Positions 26,732-34,925 of a stretch of DNA of 64,000 nt are shown here, piece by piece (the stretch's first letter is position 1; each line of letters starts with the position of its first letter). Both the position numbers and the translations under genes were made by a program. The stretch lies in contig NZ_JAMTCT010000013.1 in assembly GCF_024171995.1 (NCBI RefSeq), forward strand, positions 112,252-176,251, in the 5' to 3' direction. A model generated the notes under the pieces. That model did no database searches, had not been told where the DNA came from, and worked only from the letters and a program-made list of their open reading frames with translations. This DNA is from Promicromonospora umidemergens (lineage in GTDB: Bacteria; Actinomycetota; Actinomycetes; Actinomycetales; Cellulomonadaceae).

Positions 26732-27438
26732 GGCCGTTCCAGCAGCGTGGCCGTTGACAGTGGCGTGGTCAGATCGACGCGGAACACGCCCCGCCAGACC
26801 AGGTGCAGCGCCGCAGCGCGTACATCGGCCGGAAGCGGCCCACCGGCGTTCTCGAGGTCGCCGAGCCGCGCGCTCGTCACGGCCTGCTCCTCCAGCCACG
26901 ACACCGTCGCTGGATCGACACGATCCGGATACCGGTAGGCAGCCAGGAACCGGACGTTCAACAGCACTGCCGGTGGCGCCCCTGACCACACCTCGTGCCG
27001 CCAGCCCTTCCCGGCGAACACGTCCCCGGCCCACGCCAGCGCCGCGGCTACCTTCGGTCTGGCGAGCTGGTCGGGCGGCTTGACGTTGACCACCGTGACC
27101 ACGCCGTCGCCGCCCAGCAGCAAGAAGTCCGGCACGTGCCGACGGCGCACGCCCTCGACCTCCGCGCTCACGCAGAACGGCTGCGCCGCGATCACTGTGA
27201 CCCGGGGATCGAAGTCGCCCAGTAACAGGCGCGCTAGCTCCAACCGGCTCTCGTAGACGACATGCGCGCCGGTCGTGGCCGACCAGTACCACCCCGAGTA
27301 GTGCGCCTGGCCGCGCCGCCACCTGAACATCCGCCACGGCGAACCTCCAGCCAAGGTCCCCGCCGAGACGTTCGCGAGATCCGCCGTCGACTGCCTGCCC
27401 GCCAAGTCCCTGAAGCTGACCGAAGTACCGGTACCCAT
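26728..27438 (-). CDS. tnsA: TnsA-like endonuclease
   Basis: 236 residues. A restriction-endonuclease-like core is seen with E63 (YESRLE), D104 (HVPDFLLL) and N118-V-K120 (VVNVK), matching the E-D-QxK order of Tn7 TnsA except for Asn in place of Gln. A basic aromatic N-terminus and a helical C-terminus follow the family layout. With TnsA present, the element should move by cut-and-paste because the 5-prime ends are also cut. The start has GAAGGG 6 bp upstream. It is the first gene of the tns operon. Confidence 0.88.
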   Translation of the reverse strand: MGTGTSVSFRDLAGRQSTADLANVSAGTLAGGSPWRMFRWRRGQAHYSGWYWSATTGAHVVYESRLELARLLLGDFDPRVTVIAAQPFCVSAEVEGVRRRHVPDFLLLGGDGVVTVVNVKPPDQLARPKVAAALAWAGDVFAGKGWRHEVWSGAPPAVLLNVRFLAAYRYPDRVDPATVSWLEEQAVTSARLGDLENAGGPLPADVRAAALHLVWRGVFRVDLTTPLSTATLLERP

Positions 27439-28010
27439 TTCGAGCCCTTCGTCGGGAGACCGCCCGGACGGCGGAAACGCAACCTACCCAAACTGGTACA
27501 GACAGTGCCGATCGCCACGCGGAAGTCGACAGAAGAGCTGGCAACCCTGCGATTCCGGCACATTGACGCGCTTATGCATGCTTGAGGAATTCGGCGGTGA
27601 ACCTACAGGGGCTCCCGCCTTGTCCGCGGTTGCGGAGAGAACTGCAGCTCAGCGAGAGGCAGGTCCACGCCGTTCACCGCGATACATGGCTGCTGCATGT
27701 CGGCAGGATCTGTACTGGCTGCCCAGCTCAGGAGGAGGGCGAGATTCTCCGCCGAGGGTGACCCGAGGACTGGGGCTTAGGCGCACAGGATTGGCCGCCG
27801 GAGTCGAGCGGCGCAACGCGCGCGGCGACGCGAGCGCGTGACTCGTGTGCCAGGGAATGAGCGGGAAGGCGCGGGCGCCACGGTCTGAGGTTGTCACCGG
27901 CGCGAAGATGTGGGCGGAGTCCCTTCACCGCAGAAGAGTTGCCGGACTTCGCTGCGGCACGTCTCGACGTGGTTCGCCGGGTCGCGGTATAGCGCTGGTA
28001 CTACCGGGGA
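27439..28010. other. Upstream region of the tns operon, no gene seen
   Basis: About 570 bp with no convincing gene on either strand. It should hold the tnsA promoter. A cluster of CCGAC/GTCGG sites like that at 41.8 kb is not present, so this does not look like a transposon end. Confidence 0.45.
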
Positions 28011-28400
28011 TCAGCGTTCGCTGCCCGGAACATCTCGATCCCGCCCGAGACGTTCAGGGCTTGTGGAGCCACCACGGATGGTGCGGCGGTGTCGGCCGCC
28101 CGCGAGGCCGCTGGTAGCGAGCCGCTGGTTGAGGTGTCGACGTGTCCAGGAGGCTTCGCGTACGTCGGTGAAAGCGCGGGTGCACTCGGTGCAGCTGGCG
28201 ATGTGGTCCTCGACGGCGTGTCTACGTGTGGGCCGGAGGCGTCCGTCGAGGTAGTCGTGGATCGAGGCGCGAGTCGAGCGGCACGCAGGTGCTTTGACAC
28301 GGCGGGGAGGGATGCGACCACCGAGAGGTGACGCGGACGAGTGGATCGCGGTGGGGTCGGTGGCTTCGGACAGCGCCGAGCGCAGTATGGAAACGCTCAC
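28011..28400 (-). CDS. Zinc-finger anti-sigma-like protein, possibly a remnant
   Basis: About 129 residues from a GTG at 28400; the start is uncertain. The recognisable part is a zf-HC2 anti-sigma motif: C-x6-S-I-H-D-Y-L-D-G-R-L, then VEDHIASCTEC (H-x3-C-x2-C). In anti-sigma factors this motif binds zinc and holds an ECF sigma factor. No sigma gene is adjacent and no membrane helix follows, and the remainder is low-complexity Arg/Ser-rich. It may be a decayed anti-sigma gene. Confidence 0.4.
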   Translation of the reverse strand: MSVSILRSALSEATDPTAIHSSASPLGGRIPPRRVKAPACRSTRASIHDYLDGRLRPTRRHAVEDHIASCTECTRAFTDVREASWTRRHLNQRLATSGLAGGRHRRTIRGGSTSPERLGRDRDVPGSER

Positions 28401-28613
28401 CTGGCACGCGGTGGACAAGTCGGGTCTCGTAGGGCTGGCGGCGTCCCAGATCCCGGGGACACCATGAACGGTGGTGTGCCCGGGAGAGGATCGGGGGGCG
28501 TCGATCGGCAGTTCATCTGGGGTCGTCACGCGAACCTGCCCTGTCTGCGGATTGTGTCCGATATAACTGCGCCCGCCCATTTTCGTCTGATATTAGGTGT
28601 CGCGGAACCTCCT

Positions 28614-28968
28614 GGCTACGGAGGTGAGAACGGGGAACGTTTGGAGCCCTGTTTCGGGAGCACTTGGGCTCCGGCTCGGATCGAAATGGAGATGAATTCG
28701 GGGAGCGCTGTCTCGCTGTCGGCGGGCCCAGCCAGCCGCCTACGCCGAGTGTCGGCCGTCCTCGCCGCCGTCAAGGCCCACGCCCCTGCGGGGTGCGGCT
28801 TCGCCGCAGCCTTGACAACGACTCCGGGCGACCTGGTGGGCTCCGGAAGCGACCGACGGGACAGTTCTGCGTCGGGGTGCTCCCGTAACTCAGCACCACA
28901 CGATCTGCCGAGATGAGGGTGCTCCTCAAACTCGGCTCCAAACGCTCCCCGAACTGACCTCCATAGCC
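28614..28968. repeat. Long imperfect inverted repeat with nested hairpin
   Basis: Two 50-bp arms (28614-28663 and 28919-28968) are inverted copies with 41 of 50 matching positions, sharing CGTTTGGAGCC and GGAGCAC. Between them is a perfect 8-bp stem GTCAAGGC / GCCTTGAC (28770-28777 and 28809-28816) enclosing a TGCGGCTTCGCCGCA hairpin. No gene lies inside. The total of 355 bp and the terminal repeats resemble a small non-autonomous mobile element. Regions 28401-28613 and 28969-29301 hold no recognisable gene. Confidence 0.55.
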
Positions 28969-29301
28969 AACCTCCAGTTGTGATGAGGCCCGACCGCATC
29001 GGGCCGCTGTGCCCGCCGTGATGCCACGCGGCGGTCTGCTGAGCTCGCGACATAAGCAGCTGATGGACTCGACCTGGCAGAACACGGGCGTCAGGCCGTG
29101 GCCGCTGCGGCAATCATGATCGCTACCGGTGCGCCGTTTTTCCGTCGGCCAACGGAATCTCGGCACTGAGCAGTCCCGGCGACACCGTGCCGACGAGCGG
29201 CTGAAACGAGGCGGAGTCGCCTGATGGCTCCCAAGCGCCTGTCTGCCGCCCCGGGTCGATGTCTCCATCGAACCCGGAGCGGGAAAGGGCTGTGGCGGAC
29301 G

Positions 29302-29865
29302 TTAGTCGACCACTGACTCGTTCGCCGTGACGTCGTGGTTCAGGGTCGCGGCCCACTCCGCGATGTCCAAAGGTAGCTCAGGGCTCTGCGGAACGGCGTG
29401 CCCTTGCTGCTGCGCCAGCAACCGCACGATCTCGTGCGGGCTGATACGTTCTCGGCTGCGCCGGTGCAGGAACCGCAGGCAGATCACGCCGCGGGTGTAC
29501 AGCTCACCGCGCCGGGTGATCCGGTGCTCGATGTAGAAGACGCGGTCGTCCCACCCGAGCACGCGCGAGGTGTCCTCGAACCGGTCCCACAGGCGCAATG
29601 ACCGGCGAAAGCGGATCGTGGAAGCGGCCACGACCCCGATCCACGACTGCTTGGTCGCCAGGCGCAGACCGCCGTTCTTCCCCATCTGCCGGTACCCGGC
29701 GACGTCCATGATCTGCTGGTACGAGCCGTTGTTGACCACCATCATGAAGTCGAGGTCCTGCGGTAGTACTCGCATCCTGGTCGTCGCCGGCTCTAGGAAT
29801 GTTCTTGCGGATTCTGGCCGGCTCGGTACCAGCGCGGCCCATGCGAACTGAAACATCCTGCTCAT
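29302..29865 (-). CDS. Acyl-CoA thioesterase-like protein (hot-dog fold, THEM6-like)
   Basis: 187 residues; AAGGAGAG lies 6 bp before the ATG. The hot-dog thioesterase pattern is visible: QDLDFMMVVNNGSYQQIMDVAGY, where the D-x-N-x-H-x-N/NN region marks the active site of 4HBT/FadM-like enzymes. RFRRSLRLWDRFE and FYIEHRITRRGELYTRGVICLRFL follow as core strands. It would hydrolyse an acyl-CoA or similar thioester. An operator-like palindrome (29950-29965) is about 85 bp upstream, which puts it in the presumed TetR regulon. Confidence 0.72.
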   Translation of the reverse strand: MSRMFQFAWAALVPSRPESARTFLEPATTRMRVLPQDLDFMMVVNNGSYQQIMDVAGYRQMGKNGGLRLATKQSWIGVVAASTIRFRRSLRLWDRFEDTSRVLGWDDRVFYIEHRITRRGELYTRGVICLRFLHRRSRERISPHEIVRLLAQQQGHAVPQSPELPLDIAEWAATLNHDVTANESVVD

Positions 29866-29949
29866 TGCTTCTCTCCTTCTAACAGAGGCCGCATTGGTGC
29901 TGCGGCGCTGATGGCCCGCGATCGGGCGGTGCTGCGGGCGTGGGCGCGG

Positions 29950-29965
29950 GTGTGAGCGGTCACTA
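29950..29965. promoter_or_regulatory. TetR operator-like palindrome, copy 4
   Basis: GTGTGAGCGGTCACTA matches the TAGTGAGCGGTCACTA element near tetR at 14 of 16 positions. It lies upstream of the thioesterase start (29865). Confidence 0.5.
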
Positions 29966-29989
29966 TCGCGAATCGAAGATCAAGCGTGA

Positions 29990-31273
29990 TCAAAGAGATT
30001 CGTCGTGCTGGGCCAGGGCGGGTAGGTGGACGGCCGCGGCCATCGCGCGGTATCCGGCGCTGCTCGGGTGGAGATGGTCGCCCGAGTCGAACGGAGCGGA
30101 CAGCCGGGTGGGCGCTAGCGGGTCTCGTAGCGCCCCGTCGAAGTCGATGACCGAATCGGTGAGGTCTTGCTCGCGGATCCAGGTATTGACCGCGACACGC
30201 CGGTTCTCCGTTACCGGGGCACGCGCGCTGCCGGCGGTCGGCGTGAGCGTGCCCAGGTGGGCTCTGAGGCCTGCTTGTCGGGCGCGTTGGGCGAGCGTGG
30301 CGAGGCCCTCGATGAGGTCTTCGGCGGTGAGGTCGGCGTGTACCGCAAGATCGTTGATGCCCTCGAGAATGATGACGTCGGTGACGCCCGGCTGCGTGAG
30401 TGCGTCGCGCTCGAAGCGGCTCAGCGCCGAATCGCCGAACGGAAGAAGTCGCGAGGAACGGCTGAGCACCTGGTTGCCGGAGATGCCAACATTGACGACG
30501 CCGATCGAACGCTCCGGTTCCAGCCGTGCCAAGCGTTGCGCCAGGAAGTCGGGATAACGGGCGTTCTGGTCCAGCGCCATCCGGCTTTCCATCGGTCCCC
30601 GGACCCGGCCCTGATATCCGTCGGTGATCGAGTCACCGAACGCCACCACGACGGCCGAGCGCTGCTCGGCGCGAACATCGACGGCGTGCAGGAAGTACCA
30701 ACCCGTCGAATAACCGAATGGTGAGCGGGCGCGGTGGAAGCGGCGACCCGATCGGTCCGCGGCCTGGTCACCACGGCCTGTCACGGAGACGTAGCTGGTC
30801 TGGTTGGTGATGAAGTGCTGGGTAGGCCGGACAACACCGCCAAGCACGTGGAGGCTCACCAGGAGGTCCTGGCCGCGTTGCACGTCCAGCCGCACGGCAT
30901 CGCTCTCGACGAAGGCACCCGTGGCGAGACTGACAGACGGTTCGCCCCCGAACGTCAGGTCGCGCAGCGTGCCGGGCGCGACTGCCGCGCCGTCACCACG
31001 GTGGGCGACGGTGGCGTGCTCGATGCGAACGGGACCACCCGAGCCGTAGGCATTGTTCAGACGGATGCGGACGGCATCACCTGAGATCAGCGGGCGGACG
31101 ACCATACGCAGGGTCTGTGCCAGGACCGGTCGTCCCAGTAGGCCCTGCGCGAGGCCTACACCGCTGGGCGGCGCGGCCCACGCCGCGACCCACCTCCGCC
31201 CGTCGGGGTCGCCGTCGGTAACGGTCGGCGAACCAGGGGCAGCCGCGACGTGCGGGGGATGGAGTGGCGACAT
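29990..31273 (-). CDS. SGNH/GDSL hydrolase
   Basis: 427 residues from the ATG at 31273 (AAGGAA upstream). The N-terminal 180 residues are strand-rich (WVAAWAAPPS, then RIRLNNAYGSGG). The SGNH blocks follow: VVAFGDSITDG (Ser), VGISGNQ, EGINDL and DHLHPS (Asp/His). This subgroup, with the accessory N-terminal domain, includes extracellular esterases and carbohydrate deacetylases, but no clear signal peptide is seen here. It lies 83 bp downstream of the GMC oxidoreductase and probably shares its transcript. Confidence 0.82.
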   Translation of the reverse strand: MSPLHPPHVAAAPGSPTVTDGDPDGRRWVAAWAAPPSGVGLAQGLLGRPVLAQTLRMVVRPLISGDAVRIRLNNAYGSGGPVRIEHATVAHRGDGAAVAPGTLRDLTFGGEPSVSLATGAFVESDAVRLDVQRGQDLLVSLHVLGGVVRPTQHFITNQTSYVSVTGRGDQAADRSGRRFHRARSPFGYSTGWYFLHAVDVRAEQRSAVVVAFGDSITDGYQGRVRGPMESRMALDQNARYPDFLAQRLARLEPERSIGVVNVGISGNQVLSRSSRLLPFGDSALSRFERDALTQPGVTDVIILEGINDLAVHADLTAEDLIEGLATLAQRARQAGLRAHLGTLTPTAGSARAPVTENRRVAVNTWIREQDLTDSVIDFDGALRDPLAPTRLSAPFDSGDHLHPSSAGYRAMAAAVHLPALAQHDESL

Positions 31274-31356
31274 GAGTTCCTTCGGATCAACGGGCCGAGA
31301 GGTCGAGATGCTGATGCGCGTCTGTCGTGGCACTCGCGCGACGGCGGACGGTCTGG

Positions 31357-33534
31357 TCATGAATCGTGCTGCGCCGAGCGGTTCGACGACCTCGGACCCC
31401 AGGTCCGCCCCACGGCCGAGCGGGCGAAGAACGTCGCGAAACGCGCTGCGGTACGGATCCTGCGTGCCCGGGTGAATCCGGTGCCGCGCACGGTGCCGAG
31501 GAGGCTCGCCAGGCCCCGCGGAGTGATGACGAGGATCGCATCGACCATGGCGGTCGGGTCGTCGACAGGGTGGGCGATGGCGTGCAGCCGTGTCAGGTCG
31601 ACCAGGGGCCGCCACGGCGCCCGACCTTTGATGGTCTTGGTCCCGGTGAGCCGCCACGGCTGACCGGAGTCTGCGTCGAAGCAGAGCTCGTAGCGCATCG
31701 CCTCCGTGGACCGGTCGGCGAAGAGCGCGAGCGTGCCCGACGTGACGGCTGACGTCGCGACCTCGGAGACGTCGACGGTGCCCCGTACCGAGAGCGCGTG
31801 GTCCGGGTCGGCGAGGAACTGGTCGATGCTGCCCTGCTCGACGGTGAGGTGCAGGTCGATGCGCGACCCGTCACGATCGTTCGACACCATGCGCTCGTCG
31901 AATGCGATGCCGCCGCCGCTGGTGGCGGTGTTGAGGTCCGCCGCGAAGCTCGATGCGGTGTCCTCGGGCACAGTAGCCGGTACGACGTCAGGCCATTCCG
32001 GGGCACGCCACTGAGGGCACCCGTCTCGGCGGATGATCGCCTCGATCGACCTCTCGGCAGCGGCGAGGATCGTCGCGGATGGGTTGACGCCGGTGGAGGC
32101 GGGCAAGGTGGAGCCGTCGACGACGAAGATGCCGGGGTGACCGTGCACCTCGCCGATGTCGTCCACGACACCCGAGGTAGCGTCGTGTCCGGAGCGCACG
32201 CCACCGAGGGGGTGGACGGTGGTCGTGCGACGGAGCACGGACCAGGTGATCGGGTGGTAGAGGCGCGCGTCGAGGAGGCGAGCGAGCAGCGGCCCGACGC
32301 GGCGCTGCGATCGGTAGAGGTGGGTCTGCCAGCGGTTTCGCCAGGAGAGCACGAGGTTGCCGGACCGGTCGAGCCGGAGGGTCCCGTCTCCGGAGTCGTG
32401 CCCCATGGCCAGGACGGTGAAGACACGTCGGGCATCGGGTGCGGCGAACCGTCGCCGCCACCAGTTGCGTGCCCGTTGTCCGGGAATCATCGAGTCGAAG
32501 AGATCGTGCAGGACTGCAGGAAATGCGCCGTCTTGCACCTGGTACCAGACGGATCCCCGCCCCTCGGGTACGTCGAGCACGGTGTTGGTCGTGATCGTCG
32601 GGCCCGTCGTCATGTCTCCTCGCTGCTGGCGGAGCTCGGCGAGGGTGAGGAAGTCCCCGTTACCCGAGAAGCCGTGGCCGAGCAGCGGCGACAGGCGTGG
32701 GAGGGTGCGGTCGACCCGTGACCGCAGCAGCAGCTCGGTGGTGGCGACGGCGCCCGCGGCGAGGATGACCCGACGGGCACTCCACGTCCTCGGCGGGGCA
32801 TCGGGGTCTGAGGGCGTGGTCGTGGTCACCCGGTATCCGTCGGCAGACGGCCGGATGCGGGTTACCTCGGCGTCGGTGACGCTGCGGGCGCCGTTGCGCT
32901 CGGCCGCGGCAAGGTAGGTGGCGTCGAGTGAGTTCTTCGCGCCGTGGTTACAGCCGATGACGCACTCGCCGACGAAGGCACAGCCGCGCCGGGGCACGCC
33001 GTGCCGGTTGGGGCGCCAGGTGTCCGGGTCGCCGAAGGTGACCGCGAGGTTGGGGCGCTCGATCGCATCCGGGCGGTCCGTGTGCTGCATGAGCTGTTCG
33101 ATGAGCGTGGTGCGTGCGGGGGCTTGACCGGTGCGCGGGTCGTCGCCGACGGGCGCGACGCCGAGCATGTGGGCGGCGAGGTCGTAGTACGGGTCGAGCT
33201 CAGCCCGCCGCAGGTGCGCCGGCCAGCGGTCACTGAGTGCGGCGTCGAACGGGCGGGCGAACACGTTGGCGTACGCGAGCGATCCTCCGCCCCAGCCTGC
33301 GGCCTGGACGGCGAGCATCCCGTCGAGCCAGCGGATGTCGTACAGGCCGCGATCGACGGACCACAGCCACCCCTGGTCGAGCGCCGGCTCACGGGGGAAG
33401 TCGCCAGGGCGCCAGCGGCGGCCACGCTCCAAGACGGTCACGGAGTAGCCGGCCTGCGCGAGGCGGGCCGCGGCGACGGCGCCGCCGAAGCCGCTCCCCA
33501 CGACGATGGCGTCGGCATGGACGGTGTCGGACAT
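31357..33534 (-). CDS. GMC-type oxidoreductase, cholesterol-oxidase-like
   Basis: 725 residues from the ATG at 33534, chosen because AGAGGA sits 6 bp upstream (33540 is the alternative). The FAD-binding GxGxxG motif is VVGSGFGGAVAA near the N-terminus. A cholesterol-oxidase-like GWGGGSLAYANV follows, and VHPLGG and STGVNPSATILAAAERS lie at the end of the FAD domain with the catalytic His and Asn. An extra domain of about 200 residues follows (about 510-725). It may oxidise a sterol or other secondary alcohol. The substrate is inferred only from family resemblance. Confidence 0.82.
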   Translation of the reverse strand: MSDTVHADAIVVGSGFGGAVAAARLAQAGYSVTVLERGRRWRPGDFPREPALDQGWLWSVDRGLYDIRWLDGMLAVQAAGWGGGSLAYANVFARPFDAALSDRWPAHLRRAELDPYYDLAAHMLGVAPVGDDPRTGQAPARTTLIEQLMQHTDRPDAIERPNLAVTFGDPDTWRPNRHGVPRRGCAFVGECVIGCNHGAKNSLDATYLAAAERNGARSVTDAEVTRIRPSADGYRVTTTTPSDPDAPPRTWSARRVILAAGAVATTELLLRSRVDRTLPRLSPLLGHGFSGNGDFLTLAELRQQRGDMTTGPTITTNTVLDVPEGRGSVWYQVQDGAFPAVLHDLFDSMIPGQRARNWWRRRFAAPDARRVFTVLAMGHDSGDGTLRLDRSGNLVLSWRNRWQTHLYRSQRRVGPLLARLLDARLYHPITWSVLRRTTTVHPLGGVRSGHDATSGVVDDIGEVHGHPGIFVVDGSTLPASTGVNPSATILAAAERSIEAIIRRDGCPQWRAPEWPDVVPATVPEDTASSFAADLNTATSGGGIAFDERMVSNDRDGSRIDLHLTVEQGSIDQFLADPDHALSVRGTVDVSEVATSAVTSGTLALFADRSTEAMRYELCFDADSGQPWRLTGTKTIKGRAPWRPLVDLTRLHAIAHPVDDPTAMVDAILVITPRGLASLLGTVRGTGFTRARRIRTAARFATFFARSAVGRTWGPRSSNRSAQHDS

Positions 33535-33558
33535 GTTCATTCCTCTCGGACCGGTGAG

Positions 33559-33599
33559 CGGTCCGTGGAGCGGCCGGGCCTGTGCCGCCCCACGGACCG
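33559..33599 (-). terminator. Strong hairpin after the exporter operon
   Basis: CGGTCCGTGG / CCACGGACCG perfect 10-bp arms with a nested GCGGC / GCCGC stem, five bases after the Dabb stop codon. It separates the exporter-NmrA-Dabb transcript from the GMC oxidoreductase. No U-run, as is common in high-GC genomes. Confidence 0.6.
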
Positions 33600-33603
33600 G
33601 CGA

Positions 33604-34023
33604 TCAGTCGTGGCCGGGGACGCCGCTGCCGCGGTAGTCGTCGACGCTGTTGACGAGCTCGAGCAGGTCCGGATGCGCCTCGAATCGACGCCGGTGGACA
33701 TCGGCGATCTTGGCGCCGATCTCAGGGTCCGCGTCGTCGGTGATGTCGATCGAGTGGAAGCGGTCCACGAGCGGCAGGCCGATGCGGTCCACCTCGAGGT
33801 GGGCCGGGTGGTTCATCATCGCCTCGTATTGTTCGAGGGTCTCGATGCTCGACACCGATCCGAAGTCGAAGGTGTCGCCGAAGTCGCGGCCGAAGAGGGC
33901 AGACCGGGTGTCGTCACCGGAGGCCATCTCGGCCGCGGCCTCCTGCATGCGCTGCATGGCGGCGCCGACTTGTTCGGGCGAGACATCTGGCCTGATGGAC
34001 ATGCGGACGATGTGCGTGATCAT
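33604..34023 (-). CDS. Dabb-family stress-responsive barrel protein
   Basis: 139 residues with AAAGGAA before the start. The opening strand ITHIVRMSIRPDVSPEQ and the GSVSSIETLEQYEAMMNHPAHLEV segment match the dimeric alpha-beta barrel (Dabb) family. Related proteins are small oxygenases, cyclases or stress proteins. It is the last gene of the exporter operon, 18 bp after the NmrA-like gene and just before a terminator hairpin. Confidence 0.75.
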   Translation of the reverse strand: MITHIVRMSIRPDVSPEQVGAAMQRMQEAAAEMASGDDTRSALFGRDFGDTFDFGSVSSIETLEQYEAMMNHPAHLEVDRIGLPLVDRFHSIDITDDADPEIGAKIADVHRRRFEAHPDLLELVNSVDDYRGSGVPGHD

Positions 34024-34041
34024 GGGGTTCCTTTCGGTGGG

Positions 34042-34896
34042 TCAGGGGCGGGTGAAGGCGGCGGCATGGGCGGCGGCGAAGTCGGTGATGTCGCGCGCGG
34101 CGTGGCCGGTGAGGTCCCTGACAGCGGTAGTGATGTCAGCCGCCTCATCGCGGGCGTAGTGGGCGTAGTCCTCCAGGAGGCCGTCGAGCTGCCATCGGGG
34201 CACGAATGCCTCGAGTGCCGCGGCGAACTGCTCGGGGGGCACGTCGTAGAAGGCGATAGGTGACCCGGTGGCGACGCTGAGGGCAGCGGCTATGTCGCTG
34301 TGGGTCACCGCTCCTGGCCCGGTGAGCGTGTAGGTGCGGCCGTCGTGCGTGGTCGTCGTGAGTACATCCGCCGCGGCCTCGGCGATGTCCCGGGTGTCGA
34401 TCGCGCTGACGGTGGCGTCGCCGATAGGCGCGGTGAGCACCCCGTGGGCGATCGTGTCGGCGAACGCGAGAAGGGACTGCAGGTAGAGGTTCGGGCGCAG
34501 CACGGTGCATGGGAGGTCGAGCTGGTGCAGCCGGTCCTCGACCTCGGCGTGCCAGCGCAGGAATCGCACCGGGGAGTCGAGGTGCGCGCCGTACTGGGAC
34601 AGCAGCACGAGCCGCTGCACGCCCGCGTCGCGGGCCAGCTCGGCGAAGCGGATCTGTAGCTGTGCGGCGTCCTCGGTGGACGGTGAGTTGAGGAAGACGG
34701 CGTTGACGTCCTTCAGCGCGGCCGAGATCGTCGCGGGGTCGTGTAGGTCGGCCACCACGGTCTCGGCTCCGGCAATGTGGCGCGAGGGGTCGCGGGTCAT
34801 CGCTCGTACCTGTGCACCTCGGTCGATCAGGGCGGGGACCAGCGCGGTACCGACTGTGCCGGTGGCGGCGGTGACGAGGATCGTAGGGTTGGTCAT
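34042..34896 (-). CDS. NmrA-like NAD(P)-binding protein
   Basis: 284 residues starting MTNPTILVTAATGTVG. The N-terminal TAATGTVGTALV loop is the NAD(P)-binding glycine-rich motif of atypical short-chain dehydrogenases. VVADLHDPATISAALKDVNAVFL and LVLLSQYGAH match NmrA/quinone-reductase-like members, as do the later VLRPNLYLQ and GPGAVTHSDIAAAL parts. It may reduce a quinone-like or carbonyl compound or act as a redox sensor. The gene lies 29 bp after the MFS exporter and is co-transcribed with it. Confidence 0.8.
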   Translation of the reverse strand: MTNPTILVTAATGTVGTALVPALIDRGAQVRAMTRDPSRHIAGAETVVADLHDPATISAALKDVNAVFLNSPSTEDAAQLQIRFAELARDAGVQRLVLLSQYGAHLDSPVRFLRWHAEVEDRLHQLDLPCTVLRPNLYLQSLLAFADTIAHGVLTAPIGDATVSAIDTRDIAEAAADVLTTTTHDGRTYTLTGPGAVTHSDIAAALSVATGSPIAFYDVPPEQFAAALEAFVPRWQLDGLLEDYAHYARDEAADITTAVRDLTGHAARDITDFAAAHAAAFTRP

Positions 34897-34925
34897 CGGG
34901 TCTTCCTCTCGGGTGGGTATGACGG

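Noticed and set aside
26732..27544. N-terminal extension of TnsB
   Set aside because: It overlaps all of tnsA in another frame. The ATG at 26731 in the ATGA overlap gives a normal TnsB length with the DDE residues at expected positions.
27439..27600. Transposon end directly upstream of tnsA, as in Tn7
   Set aside because: No cluster of the CCGAC/GTCGG repeats is present there, and the T4SS split is explained by the ends at 20.99 and 41.89 kb.
33550..33568. Fifth TetR operator (CCGGTGAGCGGTCC)
   Set aside because: It shares GTGAGCGGTC with the operators but lacks the TAGTGA/TCACTA half sites and is part of the terminator hairpin.
32944..34263. Long plus-strand open frame of about 440 codons
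   Set aside because: Antisense to the GMC oxidoreductase, Dabb and NmrA-like genes; high GC makes such shadow frames common.
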